From Bacillota bacterium (GTDB lineage Bacteria; Bacillota; Limnochordia; Darwinibacteriales; Darwinibacteriaceae), in assembly GCA_012518325.1 (NCBI GenBank), contig JAAYSR010000005.1:1-5532 (forward strand): a DNA stretch of 5,532 nucleotides. Reading direction: 5' to 3'. Below are positions 5,288 to 5,532 of the stretch, in pieces (the stretch's first letter is position 1; each line of letters starts with the position of its first letter). Under the pieces are notes generated by a model, which saw only the letters and a program-made list of their open reading frames with translations, was not told the DNA's origin and made no database searches. A program made the translations under genes and the position numbers.

Positions 5288-5532
5288 ATGAGAAGGGCTT
5301 ACAAAGTGCTGATGGCGGTTTTGCTGCTCTTGTGCCTGGCGGGCACTGTACAGGCCGGCATTTTGGCAGAAGTTGAAGACATTTTTGTCCGCTCTGAAAT
5401 TGGTGGGTACGTTTATGCAGGCTTTGAGCAGACGGAGAGACCCCGTGTCAGAAGCGCGGAACTCAACGGAACGGAAGTGCACATCCAGTTCAACACCAAC
5501 TTGGTGGGCCATGGGCAGAAAGCCTATTCGCT
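5288..5532 (+). CDS. Secreted protein of unknown function, N-terminal part only (cut by window end)
   Basis: The first 81 codons are open to the window end. The ATG has AAGGAGG 8 bases upstream (5273-5279). The N-terminus is a typical Sec signal peptide: Arg2, Arg3 and Lys6, then a hydrophobic core VLMAVLLLLCLAG, and a likely signal peptidase I site after VQA (residue 23). The Cys at 16 is not in a proper lipobox. The mature part (GILAEVEDIFVRSEIGGYVY onward) is hydrophilic, with alternating patterns suggestive of beta strands, and I do not recognise a family. A TATAAA at 5258-5263 could serve as -10, but no convincing -35 accompanies it. The gene is divergent from the TPR gene. Confidence 0.8.
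   Translation, partial: MRRAYKVLMAVLLLLCLAGTVQAGILAEVEDIFVRSEIGGYVYAGFEQTERPRVRSAELNGTEVHIQFNTNLVGHGQKAYS

Noticed and set aside
5246..5512. Minus-strand open frame of 88 codons
   Set aside because: It is antisense to the plus-strand gene at 5288, which has a strong ribosome binding site and signal peptide. The minus-strand product looks like a shadow frame.

Overview
The window most likely comes from a Gram-positive anaerobe of the Firmicutes, probably Clostridia. This is inferred from the strong AGGAGG-type ribosome binding sites, the TTG start codon, the U-tract terminators and a membrane pyrophosphatase with potassium-dependent signatures. Nothing in the sequence fixes genus or species. 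All genes but one lie on the minus strand.

Layout from high to low coordinate on the minus strand: (1) a TPR-repeat protein (4195-5079) followed 11 bases later by a 74-residue orphan protein (3959-4183), preceded by an intrinsic terminator (5171-5192) inside the leader region and followed by a GC-rich hairpin (3929-3950). (2) A two-gene unit of a six-helix DUF998-type membrane protein (3095-3775) and an RsmC/YbxB-like RNA methyltransferase (2462-3082), with a candidate promoter at 3847-3875. (3) A 335-base gap (2127-2461) holding a structured RNA candidate, an intrinsic terminator and a candidate promoter. (4) A nearly complete membrane-bound, ion-pumping pyrophosphatase, hppA, entering from a TTG start at 2126 and running off the window at base 1. 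At the far right, on the plus strand and divergent from the TPR gene, is the first part of a gene for a secreted protein (5288-5532, cut by the window end).

HppA couples pyrophosphate hydrolysis to Na+ or H+ export. The other genes look like housekeeping or unassigned functions, and no shared pathway links them. The part most worth a second look is the hppA upstream region. A 10-bp long-range stem encloses a purine-rich segment that can also pair over 11 bp with the loop and 3' arm of the following terminator. This is the architecture of a terminator/antiterminator switch, and I could not match it by eye to a known riboswitch class. No mobile element, CRISPR array, tRNA or rRNA was seen.
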